A stretch of 64,000 nucleotides of DNA from a virus. Below, piece by piece: positions 8,489-16,918 of this stretch. The stretch covers positions 1 to 64,000 of IMG/VR virus record IMGVR_UViG_3300047172_000080; one strand, given 5' to 3'. The translations under genes and the position numbers were made by a program. Each line of letters starts with the position of its first letter. Positions within the stretch are counted from its first letter, which is position 1. The notes under the pieces were generated by a model that saw nothing but the letters and a program-made list of their open reading frames with translations, did no database searches and was not told the DNA's origin.

Positions 8489-9474
8489 ATTTCAAGGTTC
8501 CTTAAATACTCCCCAGTTAATACAGATACATCAGATGTATTCTTTGCTACTTCCATCGCATTAGTAAGATAAGTTTTAAGTATATTTCTATCTTCTTCAC
8601 TTTCCTTAAAATCACGATTTTCTTTAAGCATTTCACTAACTAAAGTTAATTGATTAGCCATTGCTTGATCATCAAATACATTTAATTTTTCAAAATTCTT
8701 GATTTCTCTAAGTAAGGTATTCTTATTTGTTTCTGAAACAACTTCACCTTTATTAATTTTATTGATGATTACTTTACAAACATCGTTAATTCCATTTCTA
8801 AGATCACCAATTGAATCTTGAACGAATGAAGTTACTTCACTAATTTGCTTATTAACCTGGTCTTGATAACGTTGTTGTTGTACTTTAACAATTTCGTTAA
8901 CTTGTTCTTCTTCAGAAATCAATGCTTGGATGCTTATTTTTTCGAACTGATCGGGCATTGATATTCTGAATTGGGTGTAATCAAAACTAAACTTTTGTCT
9001 AACAGAAGATAAAGAAGGATAGAATGGTTCTAATACTTTTCTATAATCTTCATGATCAGTAAGAAACTCTTCTTTATAATCTTCATACTTTTCACAGAAA
9101 TCTTCAAAAAGAGTATAAAACTCATTTTTATAAGTTTCCATTTGATCCACTACCTCATCGAGGATATTCAATCCTACAAAGTAACATTGCGAAACAGGAA
9201 AATGACGACTCATTCTCTTTAGATAGTTTCTAGCCCTTTGCTCAATTTGAGAAAATTTATTAAAAATTTCTGGTTTAATAAGATTCTTTTTACCTAGTCT
9301 AACAAAGTCTGGAACAGTCTCTATTTCCAAATCCTCCTTATCCAACTGGGCTGTCATGCCCCATTTAGAGACATGGCAATGCATGAGAACTCCTTTTGAA
9401 AAGAGTTTATCATAATATTTTTGAAGAACTGAAGGAGACTGTTCTTCAGGTACTGTTTCTATTATTTCTGTCAT
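8485..9474 (-). CDS. DUF3150-like phage protein
   Basis: The 329-residue protein has the features I associate with phage DUF3150: an N-terminal GVLMHCHVSKWGMTAQL strand region, then VPDFVRLGKKNLIKPEIFNK, then IEQRARNYLKRMSRHFPV. The rest is a long, charged helical and coiled-coil body. DUF3150 genes are often found close to AAA+ ATPases in large phages, as here, but their function is not established. Family call is moderate. Confidence 0.55.
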   Translation of the reverse strand: MTEIIETVPEEQSPSVLQKYYDKLFSKGVLMHCHVSKWGMTAQLDKEDLEIETVPDFVRLGKKNLIKPEIFNKFSQIEQRARNYLKRMSRHFPVSQCYFVGLNILDEVVDQMETYKNEFYTLFEDFCEKYEDYKEEFLTDHEDYRKVLEPFYPSLSSVRQKFSFDYTQFRISMPDQFEKISIQALISEEEQVNEIVKVQQQRYQDQVNKQISEVTSFVQDSIGDLRNGINDVCKVIINKINKGEVVSETNKNTLLREIKNFEKLNVFDDQAMANQLTLVSEMLKENRDFKESEEDRNILKTYLTNAMEVAKNTSDVSVLTGEYLRNLEI

Positions 9475-9480
9475 AATTTT

Positions 9481-9696
9481 TTAATCATCAAAATGCTTAC
9501 TAGCCCATACACAAATCACAGATATAGTTATTACGCTTAAAAAAATAAAACCAAATATAATTAATATCCAAGGTCCAACATTAGTACTTATCCAAGCTTG
9601 TTCTACTGCAGGGTTATAAATTATTTGTGATAAACACCAACTCCAACTAAGAAGTAAAAATGTCCAACAAAATACTCTACTTGAATTCCATATCAT
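9481..9696 (-). CDS. Small membrane protein with two transmembrane helices
   Basis: The 71-residue product has two hydrophobic segments (about residues 8-25 and 42-65) separated by a short polar loop, and a charged C-terminus. A holin-like or membrane-remodelling role is possible but cannot be shown. It sits six bases downstream of the next gene in the same operon direction. Confidence 0.6.
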   Translation of the reverse strand: MIWNSSRVFCWTFLLLSWSWCLSQIIYNPAVEQAWISTNVGPWILIIFGFIFLSVITISVICVWASKHFDD

Positions 9697-9697
9697 A

Positions 9698-9913
9698 TTA
9701 TTCTAATTGTTCTCCTACTTTACATAAGATTTCAATAGCTTCGTAAATTTGTTCTAATTCTTTTTCTGAACAATCGAAACCCGTTCTTTCTTTTAGAATT
9801 TCACCATGCATAAAAATATTGTTAAGCATAATAGAAAATTTTTCTAATCCTACTTCTAATATAATTGTTCTAACTATACTTTCTCCTAATTCTTGACTTG
9901 TATGTATTTGCAT
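9698..9913 (-). CDS. Hypothetical protein
   Basis: I choose ATG at 9913 (MQIHTSQELGESIVRTIILE), because this start lies just past the stop of the upstream gene; a start 22 codons earlier would overlap it heavily. The 71-residue product is helical and acidic. No family recognised. Confidence 0.55.
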   Translation of the reverse strand: MQIHTSQELGESIVRTIILEVGLEKFSIMLNNIFMHGEILKERTGFDCSEKELEQIYEAIEILCKVGEQLE

Positions 9914-9918
9914 ATTAA

Positions 9919-10104
9919 TTATCCAATCAGTAATACTAACGCTCCATCTGTATCTATTGCTACGTCTTCTACATGCCATCGAGCATGTTTCTTATTTAAA
10001 GGCTCCCCTTTTTTATAATTTCTATTTTCTTGTACAGCGATTTCATAAGAACGTTCTTTAGAAGGAAGATCCAATACGTGATTAACTAATTCTTTATAGT
10101 TCAT
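9919..10104 (-). CDS. Hypothetical protein
   Basis: A 61-residue protein starting MNYKELVNHVLDLPSKERSY. ATG at 10104 is preferred over an upstream start at 10125 because it overlaps the stop of the 31-residue gene in a standard coupled arrangement. The C-terminus holds a HARWHVEDVAIDTDGALVLL strand pair. Function unknown. Confidence 0.55.
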   Translation of the reverse strand: MNYKELVNHVLDLPSKERSYEIAVQENRNYKKGEPLNKKHARWHVEDVAIDTDGALVLLIG

Positions 10105-10189
10105 CTTTAACAAATAAGTTACCAACTATAACAATAACAAGTGAAATTAAACCTATTCCAATAAATAACCAAAAGTCATTCCAATTCAT
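10094..10189 (-). CDS. Tiny single-pass membrane protein (31 aa)
   Basis: ATG at 10189 to TAA at 10094 encodes 31 residues with one strongly hydrophobic helix (WLFIGIGLISLVIVIVGNLF) and a charged tail. It fits exactly between the AAA+ gene and the next gene, overlapping the latter's start. Its composition and fit argue that it is expressed. Function unknown. Confidence 0.5.
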   Translation of the reverse strand: MNWNDFWLFIGIGLISLVIVIVGNLFVKDEL

Positions 10190-10193
10190 AATT

Positions 10194-12115
10194 TTATTCA
10201 ATACTTAGTTCTCTCATTAGATTATCTGTGTCATTTTCATCACCGCCATATACTTTACTGGCGGGTTGTAACTTACCTTTAATATTATTTCTCAAATCTC
10301 TAAGTTGATCCTCATGGATCTTAGCATACGGAGTTGTTTTTCTTAATATTCTAACAATGTCTTTATCTGTAAATTCACGCATCTTATCATCAAACGCATA
10401 TAACATGGCTTCCTGAACAGCTACGTCAATTTCCGCTCCAGTAAGTAACTCACTTTTAATAGCTAGTTCTTCTAACTTAAACTTTTCAGGATCTCTATTA
10501 TACTTGGCAATAATAACCTTAAAGATATCCATTCGCTCACGTTTAGTAGGAAGGTCTACAAAGAATTTTTCATCGAATCTTCCAGAACGAATTAACTCAG
10601 GAGGCAACAACATAAAGTTATTGCAAGTTGCGACCATGAAGCTAGTAGAAGTTTTTTCAGATAACCAATTTAACAATGTACCAAACAACCTAGATGAAGT
10701 ACCACTATCTCCTGATCCAGATACTGCGCCAGCATTAAAACTCTTTTCAAATTCGTCCAGAAGAATGACGGATTTTCCAATAGCATCTACCGTAGCCAAA
10801 ACTGCACGCATGTTGCTTTCAGACTCTCCAACACGACTTCCAAACAATTTACCTACATCCAATTTCCATAGTGGACTATTAAAAGCATTGGCAATAGCTT
10901 TACTAACTAACGTTTTCAGTTTGTTATCGTATAGGCTTTTTATCCTATACTTCTATACCTTGTTTTTTGGTATAGCTCAGCATATCTTTTCACCTTAAAT
11001 AAATGAAGGTGTCGTGGCCTCTTGGAGGAATTATATTTTTTCATCCTCTATGCGTTGCCCCTGTCTATATAGAATAATCTATAATAACTTCAGGTCTGAT
11101 TCTCATTTCAGAGTTCCAGTTTTTTTTTCCACGATTTTACTCTTATTTGTTTCCAAATAAGGTGGCAAAATATTTAGTTTATAACAATCTAAATACCTGC
11201 TTACTTTTCTATCTAAAATAAAGTAAACAGTATATTACCAGTTCCTGGGATTCCTGCCAACAATACAGCTTTTGGTGCTTTTAATCCATACTTCTTGGCT
11301 TCAGGAGAAAATACTTTTCTACGATTAAGAATCCATTCTTTAACATTTTCCAAAGCACCTACATTATCAAATGAGATATCTGCTTCAATATATTCCAACA
11401 AACTGTTCTTTTTAATTTGCTGAATCTTTTCTTCAAAGACGATATCTAGATAAGCCTTATCAAACGAACCTTTAGTCGTAATACTTGCTAATGAAAAAGC
11501 TGCATCAATTTCAGAAGCAGTCATGCCTTTAGCTGCTTCAGTTACATTAGTAATAAATTCTTCAGTAACTACTACATTTTCCCTACCTTTACTTTTTACA
11601 GCTTGATTGGTAGCTCTTATATTGTCTTGTAAGGTATTTTTAATCGCTTGTTCATCTGGAAGAAAATATTCTACAACTTGAACTTCTTTTTCTAATTCTA
11701 TAGGAATTGTAAAATTAGGCGAAATGAATACTATCATATTGGCATTCAGCCTAAGTACGTTAGCTAAATTTCTAATCTGCCTAATATAATCCTTAGCTTT
11801 TACACGAGATTCCAGTTCCATATGGAAATCTCTAAGTACATAGACACATTTCTTTTCTTTTCTCTCCGTTACTCCTTTTTCAATCCATTTAAGAAGTATG
11901 GTAGCATCATCTGAATCTTTAGGAGCATTAAACTTATCGTCATCTCTAGCCAAGATACCTGCAACTGAGTCCCAAAAGTAAAACTTACCAAAATTTTCTC
12001 TAGTTTTTAATGCTTCATATAGGTCATTTGTAACACGTTTCTCTTCGTGTGTATTAATTACAATTAGGGGATACGCCGCTTTAGCGTAATTCAACATCTT
12101 TTCTGCAAAATTCAT
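10194..12115 (-). CDS. Ycf46-like AAA+ ATPase interrupted by an intron (exons 11237..12115 and 10916..10194)
   Basis: Joining 12115-11237 to 10916-10194 gives a continuous 533-residue AAA+ ATPase. The first exon holds a Ycf46-type N-terminal domain (residues 1-250; AKAAYPLIVINTHEEKRV) and ends inside the P-loop at GIPGTG. The second exon begins KTLVSKAIANAF and carries Walker B (SVILLDEFEKSF, about residue 350) and an arginine-finger segment (LIRSGRFDEKF). Unspliced, the first part would stop shortly after the P-loop glycines and lose ATPase activity. Ycf46-like ATPases commonly associate with DUF1257 and DUF2997 proteins, which are nearby. Splice boundaries are inferred from frame restoration and the group I U|...G| rule. 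Confidence 0.85.
10917..11236 (-). ncRNA. Group I-like self-splicing intron (320 nt, no ORF)
   Basis: The intervening sequence lies between GGT and AAA ACG of the P-loop codons. It leaves U as the last exon base and has G as its last base, as group I introns require. It is rich in hairpins. One is a 7-bp stem capped by GAAA near 11143-11160; two more 7-bp hairpins are at the 3' end, and a 6-bp hairpin lies just before an AAGATAT box (10982-10988) like the group I S element. Possible P3 is CAGGT (11199-11195) with ACCTG (11095-11091); possible P7 is TCAG (11099-11096) with CTGA (10980-10977). I could not find a convincing P1 guide pairing, so the class is provisional. Confidence 0.7.
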
Positions 12116-12450
12116 TTTAATTTTTCCCCATCAAAGGTTTTATCTTGTAGATTAAAACAACCCATTAATGCTTTATAAATAATATAACGTCTATTCCAAC
12201 CTTTGTTTTGCATTTGTTTAGCAATAAAGTTATTTTCCAAAGTACCTACATGCTCATCCAAGTAATCAATAATCTCATCAATCATATGCCTAGAAGATTT
12301 AGTTTTTTTATAATTAGGTTCTTGAATAGTAGAAACTGGTTCTACTGTTACAACTTTTACTTCTTTAACCTTTTTCGGCTTAACGGCTTCCTCAACAATG
12401 GGGTTCAACCGAGGGCGACCGCGTTTCTTTTTTTCAATTTCTTTAGTCAT
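12112..12450 (-). CDS. Hypothetical protein with N-terminal AT-hook
   Basis: The 112-residue protein begins with a lysine-rich segment containing KKRGRPRLNP, a good AT-hook core (RGRPR) that binds the minor groove of AT-rich DNA. The C-terminal 60 residues form a helical domain (IDEIIDYLDEHVGTLENNF). It overlaps the AAA+ gene start by 4 bases. DNA binding is inferred from the motif; the wider role is unknown. Confidence 0.65.
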   Translation of the reverse strand: MTKEIEKKKRGRPRLNPIVEEAVKPKKVKEVKVVTVEPVSTIQEPNYKKTKSSRHMIDEIIDYLDEHVGTLENNFIAKQMQNKGWNRRYIIYKALMGCFNLQDKTFDGEKLK

Positions 12451-12806
12451 ATTAAATCTAATGCTTTCTTTTCTTCATTTGTTAATTTATTCAAAGCTTG
12501 TTTTTTTATTTCATCTATTTGACGCCTTTCTTCAGCTAACCCTATTTGATAATTAACTTCATCTTGTATATTTATCCACTGTGTTTCTTCAGGATCGTTT
12601 ACATCAAGTAAATAAGTATTTACTTCTGTGTAGAGGGATAACATAATGTGATTAGATAGATTATGCGTGAAATCAAAATATATATCTGCATAACCTTTAT
12701 AAGGGGATACTCTTGCTAATAAATCAAGAATATCTAAGGGTAAATTCGTTTTAAAATCTTTATATGGGTTTAATTTTTGTTCTGTTTGGAGTTTTTTTGT
12801 TATCAT
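12447..12806 (-). CDS. Hypothetical protein
   Basis: A 119-residue protein with a hydrophobic middle (YADIYFDFTHNLSNHIMLSL) and a charged helical C-terminus. It overlaps both neighbours by 4 bases, indicating a coupled operon. No family recognised. Confidence 0.55.
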   Translation of the reverse strand: MITKKLQTEQKLNPYKDFKTNLPLDILDLLARVSPYKGYADIYFDFTHNLSNHIMLSLYTEVNTYLLDVNDPEETQWINIQDEVNYQIGLAEERRQIDEIKKQALNKLTNEEKKALDLI

Positions 12807-12991
12807 ACTAGTTCTAACTCCTTTACATATTCTCCAACTTCTTCTTTTAAATCAGGATAATACACTGTACAGATATCATCTGATACCTTAGTAACTGTAC
12901 CTTTTAAGCCTAATCTTTTATTTTCGAAGAGAAGATGTTGACTGTTAATTACCTTGTCTTGTGGGTGGAGCTTGAGTTGGTGTTTCTTCAT
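12803..12991 (-). CDS. Small KOW/SH3-like hypothetical protein
   Basis: The 62-residue protein has a beta pattern of the form LGLKGTVTKVSDDICTVYYP, resembling the small SH3/KOW-type barrels that phages often encode. It overlaps the upstream gene by 47 bases, which is long for this genome; one of the two ends may be misplaced. Function unknown. Confidence 0.5.
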   Translation of the reverse strand: MKKHQLKLHPQDKVINSQHLLFENKRLGLKGTVTKVSDDICTVYYPDLKEEVGEYVKELELV

Positions 12992-13118
12992 CTAACGTTA
13001 ATTTTGGTGCGGTTAATACTTTAAGTGCTATCGCTGTTCCCTTTTGATACCTTGTGTAAGGTACAGTTTTTTTAATTTTGCCATCTTTACTTTGATAAAA
13101 TTCTGTAGTTTTACTCAT
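12945..13118 (-). CDS. Small hypothetical protein
   Basis: I take ATG at 13118 (MSKTTEFYQSKDGKIKKTVP) rather than a start 16 codons upstream, which would run into the terminase start. The 57-residue product ends in a Pro/Thr-rich tail. It is divergently arranged with the terminase gene, so 13119-13165 must hold signals for both directions; I see no clear promoter there. Confidence 0.5.
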   Translation of the reverse strand: MSKTTEFYQSKDGKIKKTVPYTRYQKGTAIALKVLTAPKLTLDEETPTQAPPTRQGN

Positions 13119-13165
13119 ATTTATAGTCTTTCTTATTAAGAGGTTATAGGTTAGTATATCGAACA

Positions 13166-14881
13166 ATGCACGTAGTAGAAACGATTAAATCGTTATTTGC
13201 CAAGAAGACACCTAGAACTAATTTCTTAGCTAGGCAATTAATGTTTAATAATATGCCTATGTCCTATATCGTGGAAAACTATCTCCACGACAATGAAAGA
13301 AAACCTCAGAAGTTAGATAACTTTCCAATGATTAGGTATATCTACGATAATTTTCCAGATAAATTACTTCTCAAATGTAGCCGTAAAACTTTAAAATCTA
13401 CCATCTTAAGTAATACCCAAACAGTCAATATGATCAAATGGAATGATTACCATCAGATGTATGTAGCCAATTTGGAACGTTCAGCTAAAAACTTTTCATC
13501 AGATTACTTTGTTCCTAGATTTAATAGCCCTAAAATTAAAGAAATTCTGAGTTCAAAAATATGGGAAAAAGATGATGTGTTTAAAAAGGTACTGGCAGAT
13601 ACTTTAAGTTCTACATTATTTACTTATTGTTCAGAAGATGCAAGTCGTACTCGTGGACCAAGTACCCACGAAAACTTCATCGATGAAATTCAAGAAATTG
13701 AATATAGCCAGTTACCAATTATTAACGAAACGATGTCAATTTTGGGGTTATACCGCCAGCGTTATGCAGGCACTCCATTAGGCACAAGTAATTCCATTGA
13801 AAAATTATGGACTACTACAAATCAATGTGAATGGATGACTAAATGTACAGCTTGTAATCATTGGAATTATTTAGATGTAGCAAATGATCCATTAAAGATG
13901 ATTTTAGAACATGGTTATAGTTGTTCTAAATGTAGTAAAGTTATTGATACTAGTATTGGTGAGTGGGTAGCAGCTAATCCTAATGAAAAATATTTCTTTG
14001 GTTTTCATTTAGCTCAACCAATGTTACCTCACTACAATAGAGATCCTGAAAGTAAAGCATGGCAAGAAATTCTTACAAAATTAAAAACATATGATGAGGT
14101 TAGAATTTTTAATGAGGTATTAGGTTTAAGTTTTGATTCTGAAGCTGTTACTCCTATTACTGAACCGGAATTACGTGCAGCTTGTGTATTAGGCCCTATG
14201 TATGATTCTAGTAATGGTTTAAAGATTTATAATGATCATAGACTCCAATACAGAATGAACTCCTTAGGGGCAGACTGGGGAGTAAATGGGCAGACATCCA
14301 GAACAGTGGGTGTATTAGGTGGGATAAGAGGTGATGGGGTATTGGAAATTTATTGGATGAAGAATTTTCGTGATTTTAAATATAGCAGTCATATTGAAGA
14401 AATGGCTGTTAAAGCCAATGCTGTAAATGCCAAATGTGGTTGTGATTCTGGTCCTGACCCTGATAGAGGAATTAGATTAGCTGAGTTAACCATGCGTAAT
14501 GGTAATTTAAATTGTAACTTAATTCGTTATGAACATGGTAAGGTTATTCAACGATACGACTGGACTCCAGGATCGGACTGGAGATCTGCGCGTTGGGTAT
14601 TACATAGATCAGATACTATTGGTTTAATGTTTAAATTAATTAAACAAAAAAGAATACTTTTTCCTAGATGGGAAGACTGTTCTGTATTCTTACAAGATCT
14701 ATTAAATGAGCATATCGAAATAAGAGAAGGACTAATTCGACAAGAACAATTTTATAGAAGAAAAGATCTGGAACTACCTGATGACTTCGTACATGCAATC
14801 AACTATTGTGCCATGACAGCATTAGCGGATATCGGAGATGGTAATTTAACAGGTGTAAGACCTTCTTCTTCAGCAGAATAA
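13166..14881 (+). CDS. Terminase large subunit (DNA packaging ATPase-nuclease)
   Basis: The 571-residue protein has the two-domain terminase layout. The N-terminal ATPase has a variant Walker A at about residues 70-80 (KCSRKTLKST, lacking the usual GK glycine) and a Walker B-like NFIDEIQEI. A treble-clef-like insertion with two CxxC pairs (CTAC, CSKC) follows near residues 225-260. The C-terminal RNase H-like nuclease shows LGADWG, CGCDSGPD and a late DDFVHAINY acid. It is one of only two plus-strand genes here, set among minus-strand genes. It would cut and translocate phage DNA into the prohead at the portal. Confidence 0.88.
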   Translation: MHVVETIKSLFAKKTPRTNFLARQLMFNNMPMSYIVENYLHDNERKPQKLDNFPMIRYIYDNFPDKLLLKCSRKTLKSTILSNTQTVNMIKWNDYHQMYVANLERSAKNFSSDYFVPRFNSPKIKEILSSKIWEKDDVFKKVLADTLSSTLFTYCSEDASRTRGPSTHENFIDEIQEIEYSQLPIINETMSILGLYRQRYAGTPLGTSNSIEKLWTTTNQCEWMTKCTACNHWNYLDVANDPLKMILEHGYSCSKCSKVIDTSIGEWVAANPNEKYFFGFHLAQPMLPHYNRDPESKAWQEILTKLKTYDEVRIFNEVLGLSFDSEAVTPITEPELRAACVLGPMYDSSNGLKIYNDHRLQYRMNSLGADWGVNGQTSRTVGVLGGIRGDGVLEIYWMKNFRDFKYSSHIEEMAVKANAVNAKCGCDSGPDPDRGIRLAELTMRNGNLNCNLIRYEHGKVIQRYDWTPGSDWRSARWVLHRSDTIGLMFKLIKQKRILFPRWEDCSVFLQDLLNEHIEIREGLIRQEQFYRRKDLELPDDFVHAINYCAMTALADIGDGNLTGVRPSSSAE

Positions 14882-15147
14882 CAAATATCCGTAGGATCTT
14901 TCTTAGCTTGTATTTGATCAATAAGTCTCTGTCTACGAATAGGTGCTTCAATTTTTTCTTTAGCACGAGCCTCTGCTAATTTTCTTTTAGCTTCATCGAT
15001 ATATGAAGTATCTCCATTTGCATAAGTTATAAAAGCTCTACTAGCGTTTTCAGACATTCCTTCCATTACAAGAGTATCATCTGTAATAGGATGCTGCACA
15101 TTAAGACCAGCCTCATCCCAAAGTTGACTAAATTTTTCAAATGTCAT
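14803..15147 (-). CDS. Hypothetical protein, 3' end antisense to terminase
   Basis: A 114-residue helical protein (MTFEKFSQLWDEAGLNVQHP...). Its last 26 codons overlap the 3' end of the terminase gene on the other strand by 79 bases. No domain recognised; the central part is highly charged and alpha-helical (DEAKRKLAEARAKEKIEAP). It overlaps the MazG-like gene start by 4 bases. Confidence 0.6.
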   Translation of the reverse strand: MTFEKFSQLWDEAGLNVQHPITDDTLVMEGMSENASRAFITYANGDTSYIDEAKRKLAEARAKEKIEAPIRRQRLIDQIQAKKDPTDICYSAEEEGLTPVKLPSPISANAVMAQ

Positions 15148-15470
15148 AATTTTATAGGGCTATTTACTCTATCACTAACTTCATTAAACTTAGCTCTGAC
15201 ACACTCACCTAAATCCAAGTTTAAAGCATTAGCAATATGATCCACGTAAGTAACGATATCTGCTAGTTCTTTGCCTATTTCGTTAATATCTATCTTATCC
15301 CCTCGTCTGAGTTTTTTAATGAGGTTACAGGCTTCTCCTACTTCACCAGCAGTGGCACAACCCCAATCTGTAAGTGTCCAATCGCTACATTTATGAAAGT
15401 GTTTTTCACAACGTTCTACATTGGCTATTCTTAATTCTGCAAAATTCAACGGTTTAACAACGTTAAGCAT
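15144..15470 (-). CDS. MazG-like nucleotide pyrophosphohydrolase
   Basis: The 108-residue protein matches the all-alpha NTP-PPase (MazG) pattern: a first-helix GEVGEACNLIKKL with the ExxE-type acidic pair, then IGKELADIVTYVDHIAN carrying the second metal-binding acid pair (E..D), and a final ECVRAKFNEVSDRV helix. These enzymes hydrolyse NTP/dNTP to the monophosphate and pyrophosphate and are common in large phages, where they may alter nucleotide pools or (p)ppGpp signalling. The active-site residues are visible; the substrate is not. Confidence 0.8.
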   Translation of the reverse strand: MLNVVKPLNFAELRIANVERCEKHFHKCSDWTLTDWGCATAGEVGEACNLIKKLRRGDKIDINEIGKELADIVTYVDHIANALNLDLGECVRAKFNEVSDRVNSPIKL

Positions 15471-15678
15471 ATTTTATATTAACTCCTGTTATAATTACAT
15501 GTGTACCAAAAGTTATCATTGGATCAAATGTAGCTTCTTCATTTCTATTTAAACTAACTCCACTAGTGTTGCTTATCTTAAGATAAAGTTCTCCGGTTTT
15601 ATCTTCTTTAAAAAAAGCAAACATAGGAACGTCTTCAAATGCTATTATTTTTGAACCATCTTCTATAATTACTTTCAT
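15463..15678 (-). CDS. Small hypothetical beta-rich protein
   Basis: A 71-residue protein dominated by short strands (MKVIIEDGSKIIAFEDVPMF...). It resembles small phage beta-barrel proteins that carry FxxxxxGELYLKIS-like strands. It overlaps the MazG-like gene by 8 bases. No function can be named. Confidence 0.55.
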   Translation of the reverse strand: MKVIIEDGSKIIAFEDVPMFAFFKEDKTGELYLKISNTSGVSLNRNEEATFDPMITFGTHVIITGVNIKYA

Positions 15679-15679
15679 A

Positions 15680-16207
15680 TTATTCTATAATGACATCTAC
15701 GATTGCGGGGTTATTATTAATATAATACATAGCTTCTCGTTCTGTTCTAAAAAACAAATCAATAACAGGTAATCGGCCATGACTAGCTTTTCGTGATATT
15801 ACATCTGATCCTGTATCCACAGCTACGACGCTATGCCCATCAGGAAGGCTTATATGGCTTCCATATGGTATTAGATTAGGATCTACAGCAGCACTAATTC
15901 CACTTTGTAAAGCAACCCCAGTTGAACTTTCCAAATGCCTAGAGTAGTAATCACTACCACCAGCACCACTTGCCCAGTAAGTTGTAAGTCTTACTTTAAT
16001 GGCTTTAGGTTCTTTTTCTTTTGTTATTTCACTAGAAACATCTTTTTTACTTTTAAGTAAAAAATGGGTATTTGGTGAAAATGTGTGATTACTAGTTATT
16101 ACGTGGCATTTTGTATTATATACAGAAAAGCCAATGCTTTTAGCTTCTGTATTGAATATACATAATACAAATAATATAACTATCGTTATGAATGACTTCA
16201 TTCCCAT
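15680..16207 (-). CDS. Secreted 3D-domain (double-psi beta-barrel) protein
   Basis: The 175-residue protein starts with a signal peptide (MGMKSFITIVILFVLCIFN, cleavage probably after TEA). The C-terminal 110 residues form a 3D/RlpA-like barrel: LTTYWASGAGG, AAVDPNLIPYGSHI, the VVAVDTGSDV element and the final VIDLFF strand. 3D domains are named for three aspartates, and the Asp-Thr-Gly and VIDLFF aspartates are present. Family members act on or bind cell wall glycan, often as lytic transglycosylases, so a role in lysis or envelope remodelling is plausible. This is one of the few exported proteins in the window. Confidence 0.75.
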   Translation of the reverse strand: MGMKSFITIVILFVLCIFNTEAKSIGFSVYNTKCHVITSNHTFSPNTHFLLKSKKDVSSEITKEKEPKAIKVRLTTYWASGAGGSDYYSRHLESSTGVALQSGISAAVDPNLIPYGSHISLPDGHSVVAVDTGSDVISRKASHGRLPVIDLFFRTEREAMYYINNNPAIVDVIIE

Positions 16208-16222
16208 ACTGCCCCTTTCTGT

Positions 16223-16771
16223 TTAGGTTTCTATTTTTTCGACATAACTTATCGCTTTATTAATGTGATAGTCGAAAAGCTCTTTAAGCGCGGTATTCTT
16301 ATCCTTATCATCTGATTTATTACCATTTGGCATAATGACATCAGGAAATAATTCAGGAGGACTAGACATACCAAAGTCATGGAAAATTTTACCTAAGTAA
16401 ACGTTAATATCTCCATTAAATTTTATTGTATCATGTCTTATCAGATAAGATTCCGCTAAAGATTTAACAGCTTCTTCAGGAGTTAATATAGATACAATAA
16501 AAGGATCGACTGCAACATTAGATAGTAAATGAGAACAAGTCTCAAAAACATTCCAATTAGTTTCAAATAAATCAGATGTTAGAATTTCAATAGCTGCATT
16601 TAACTTATCTAATTGCATATCATTCAAGGACATACTGTAAGTTTTATCAATCTCACTTCTAATAACTTCAGGGTCCCATTCCAATGCTTCTGCACCAAAT
16701 ACAGATATAAAAACTATAAGCAAAGCTATAGCTGGTGCTTCTAAATCTTTATATACTTCGTTAATAAACAT
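16223..16771 (-). CDS. Hypothetical protein
   Basis: A 182-residue protein with a hydrophobic N-terminal helix (APAIALLIVFISVFGAEALEW) that may be a membrane anchor or signal, followed by an acidic helical body. No family recognised. It follows the 33-residue membrane protein in the same direction. Confidence 0.55.
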   Translation of the reverse strand: MFINEVYKDLEAPAIALLIVFISVFGAEALEWDPEVIRSEIDKTYSMSLNDMQLDKLNAAIEILTSDLFETNWNVFETCSHLLSNVAVDPFIVSILTPEEAVKSLAESYLIRHDTIKFNGDINVYLGKIFHDFGMSSPPELFPDVIMPNGNKSDDKDKNTALKELFDYHINKAISYVEKIET

Positions 16772-16808
16772 AATACAATTTTAGCCTATAACTTGAATGA
16801 AAGTCTAG

Positions 16809-16910
16809 TTAAACAGCCTCTAAGTCTTTTTCAAAAAATACAGAAATAACTGTCTGTATAAATCTTAGAACAGCAATCGACACTTTTACCCAATATAAAA
16901 AAACGCTCAT
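16809..16910 (-). CDS. Tiny membrane protein (33 aa)
   Basis: ATG at 16910 is preceded by a strong AAGGAG at a seven-base spacing, immediately after the upstream gene's stop. The 33-residue product (MSVFLYWVKVSIAVLRFIQT...) has one amphipathic or membrane helix and ends EKDLEAV. The excellent ribosome-binding site is the main evidence that it is a gene. Confidence 0.6.
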   Translation of the reverse strand: MSVFLYWVKVSIAVLRFIQTVISVFFEKDLEAV

Positions 16911-16918
16911 CTTACTCC

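Noticed and set aside
12208-12522. Plus-strand frame opposite the AT-hook gene
   Set aside because: A shadow of the minus-strand coding sequence, rich in Phe/Asn from the AT-rich complement.
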